A stretch of DNA of 64,000 nt from an uncultured Bacilli bacterium (lineage in GTDB: Bacteria; Bacillota_I; Bacilli_A; RF39; UBA660): positions 232,343 to 296,342 of the forward strand of contig CAKOOM010000003.1 of the NCBI GenBank assembly GCA_934098395.1, written 5' to 3'. The first letter of the stretch is position 1. Every line of letters starts with the position of its first letter. Positions 63,963-64,000 of the stretch are shown here, one piece after another. The translations under genes were made by a program, and so were the position numbers. A model generated the notes under the pieces. The model did not search any database and had not been told where the DNA came from. It was given only the letters and a program-made list of their open reading frames with translations.

Positions 63963-64000
63963 TTAACTGTCAACCGCAAAGAGCGGTTAGATAAGAAAGA

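Overview
The window is AT-rich DNA, mostly on the + strand, with short gaps, standard stop codons (TGA is used as a stop, for example at 24018-24020, 40519-40521 and 57113-57115) and strong AGGAGG-type ribosome sites. It carries Bacilli-type gene neighbourhoods: dnaG-rpoD-trmK, tkt-sirA-yneF, yceD-rpmF, yvlD-lgt and rnhC/cvpA/trxA. It also has endospore genes (spoIIGA-sigE, a spoIIAA-like gene with a sigF-like gene, yqfC, yqfD, sirA) and competence genes (comEA, comEC). The best reading is a chromosome segment of a low-GC, probably gut-associated, spore-forming member of the Bacilli. The exact order cannot be told from this window.

Layout. 0-5.4 kb: envelope proteins, an M23 peptidase, a secreted MucBP-like protein behind a structured leader, and a class B sortase. 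5.6-11.2 kb: comEA-comEC, a DUF1016-type nuclease, an S51 peptidase and unknowns. 11.4-16.3 kb: spoIIGA-sigE, gpsA, a DUF192 protein, a DUF4015 glycoside-hydrolase-like protein and yutD. 16.3-24.1 kb: small exported proteins with SipW/TasA-type signal sequences around an orphan PilC and prepilin peptidase, then gap and a LysM protein whose amidase domain has lost both zinc histidines. 24.1-36.1 kb: housekeeping genes (queA, dnaG, rpoD, trmK, topA, proS, secG) and two tRNA clusters (Val-Thr-Tyr-Gln-Lys, and Ala-Pro on the minus strand). 36.2-43.7 kb: an ABC transporter, a thioredoxin-like lipoprotein and the sporulation cluster spoIIAA-sigF-xre-yqfC-yqfD. 44.3-53.2 kb: rplS, lepB, rbgA, yceD-rpmF, tkt-sirA-yneF and an alanine T-box ahead of cmk-alaS. 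53.2-57.1 kb: a tandem pair of large surface proteins. 57.2-64 kb: an unknown gene, an MFS protein, rnhC, cvpA-trxA, rpsP-khpA and yvlD-lgt-trxB.

Most interesting points. (1) The paired proteins at 53345-55108 and 55358-57115 are very similar, but their GC-rich C-terminal ends (54938-55107 and 56951-57112) differ almost only at first and second codon positions. This is the signature expected of variable regions written by a diversity-generating retroelement (DGR). No reverse transcriptase or template repeat was recognised in the window. (2) The two genes have duplicated promoters whose spacers carry T tracts of 7 and 9 bases, which suggests phase variation. (3) The SpoIIAA-like protein has Asp at the position of the phosphorylated Ser58, and spoIIAB is missing between it and the sigma factor gene. 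(4) Exact Spo0A boxes lie upstream of spoIIAA and sirA, and a near match lies upstream of spoIIGA with an unusual 21-nt promoter spacer.

All similarities are from memory of family motifs and synteny. No database search or folding program was run.
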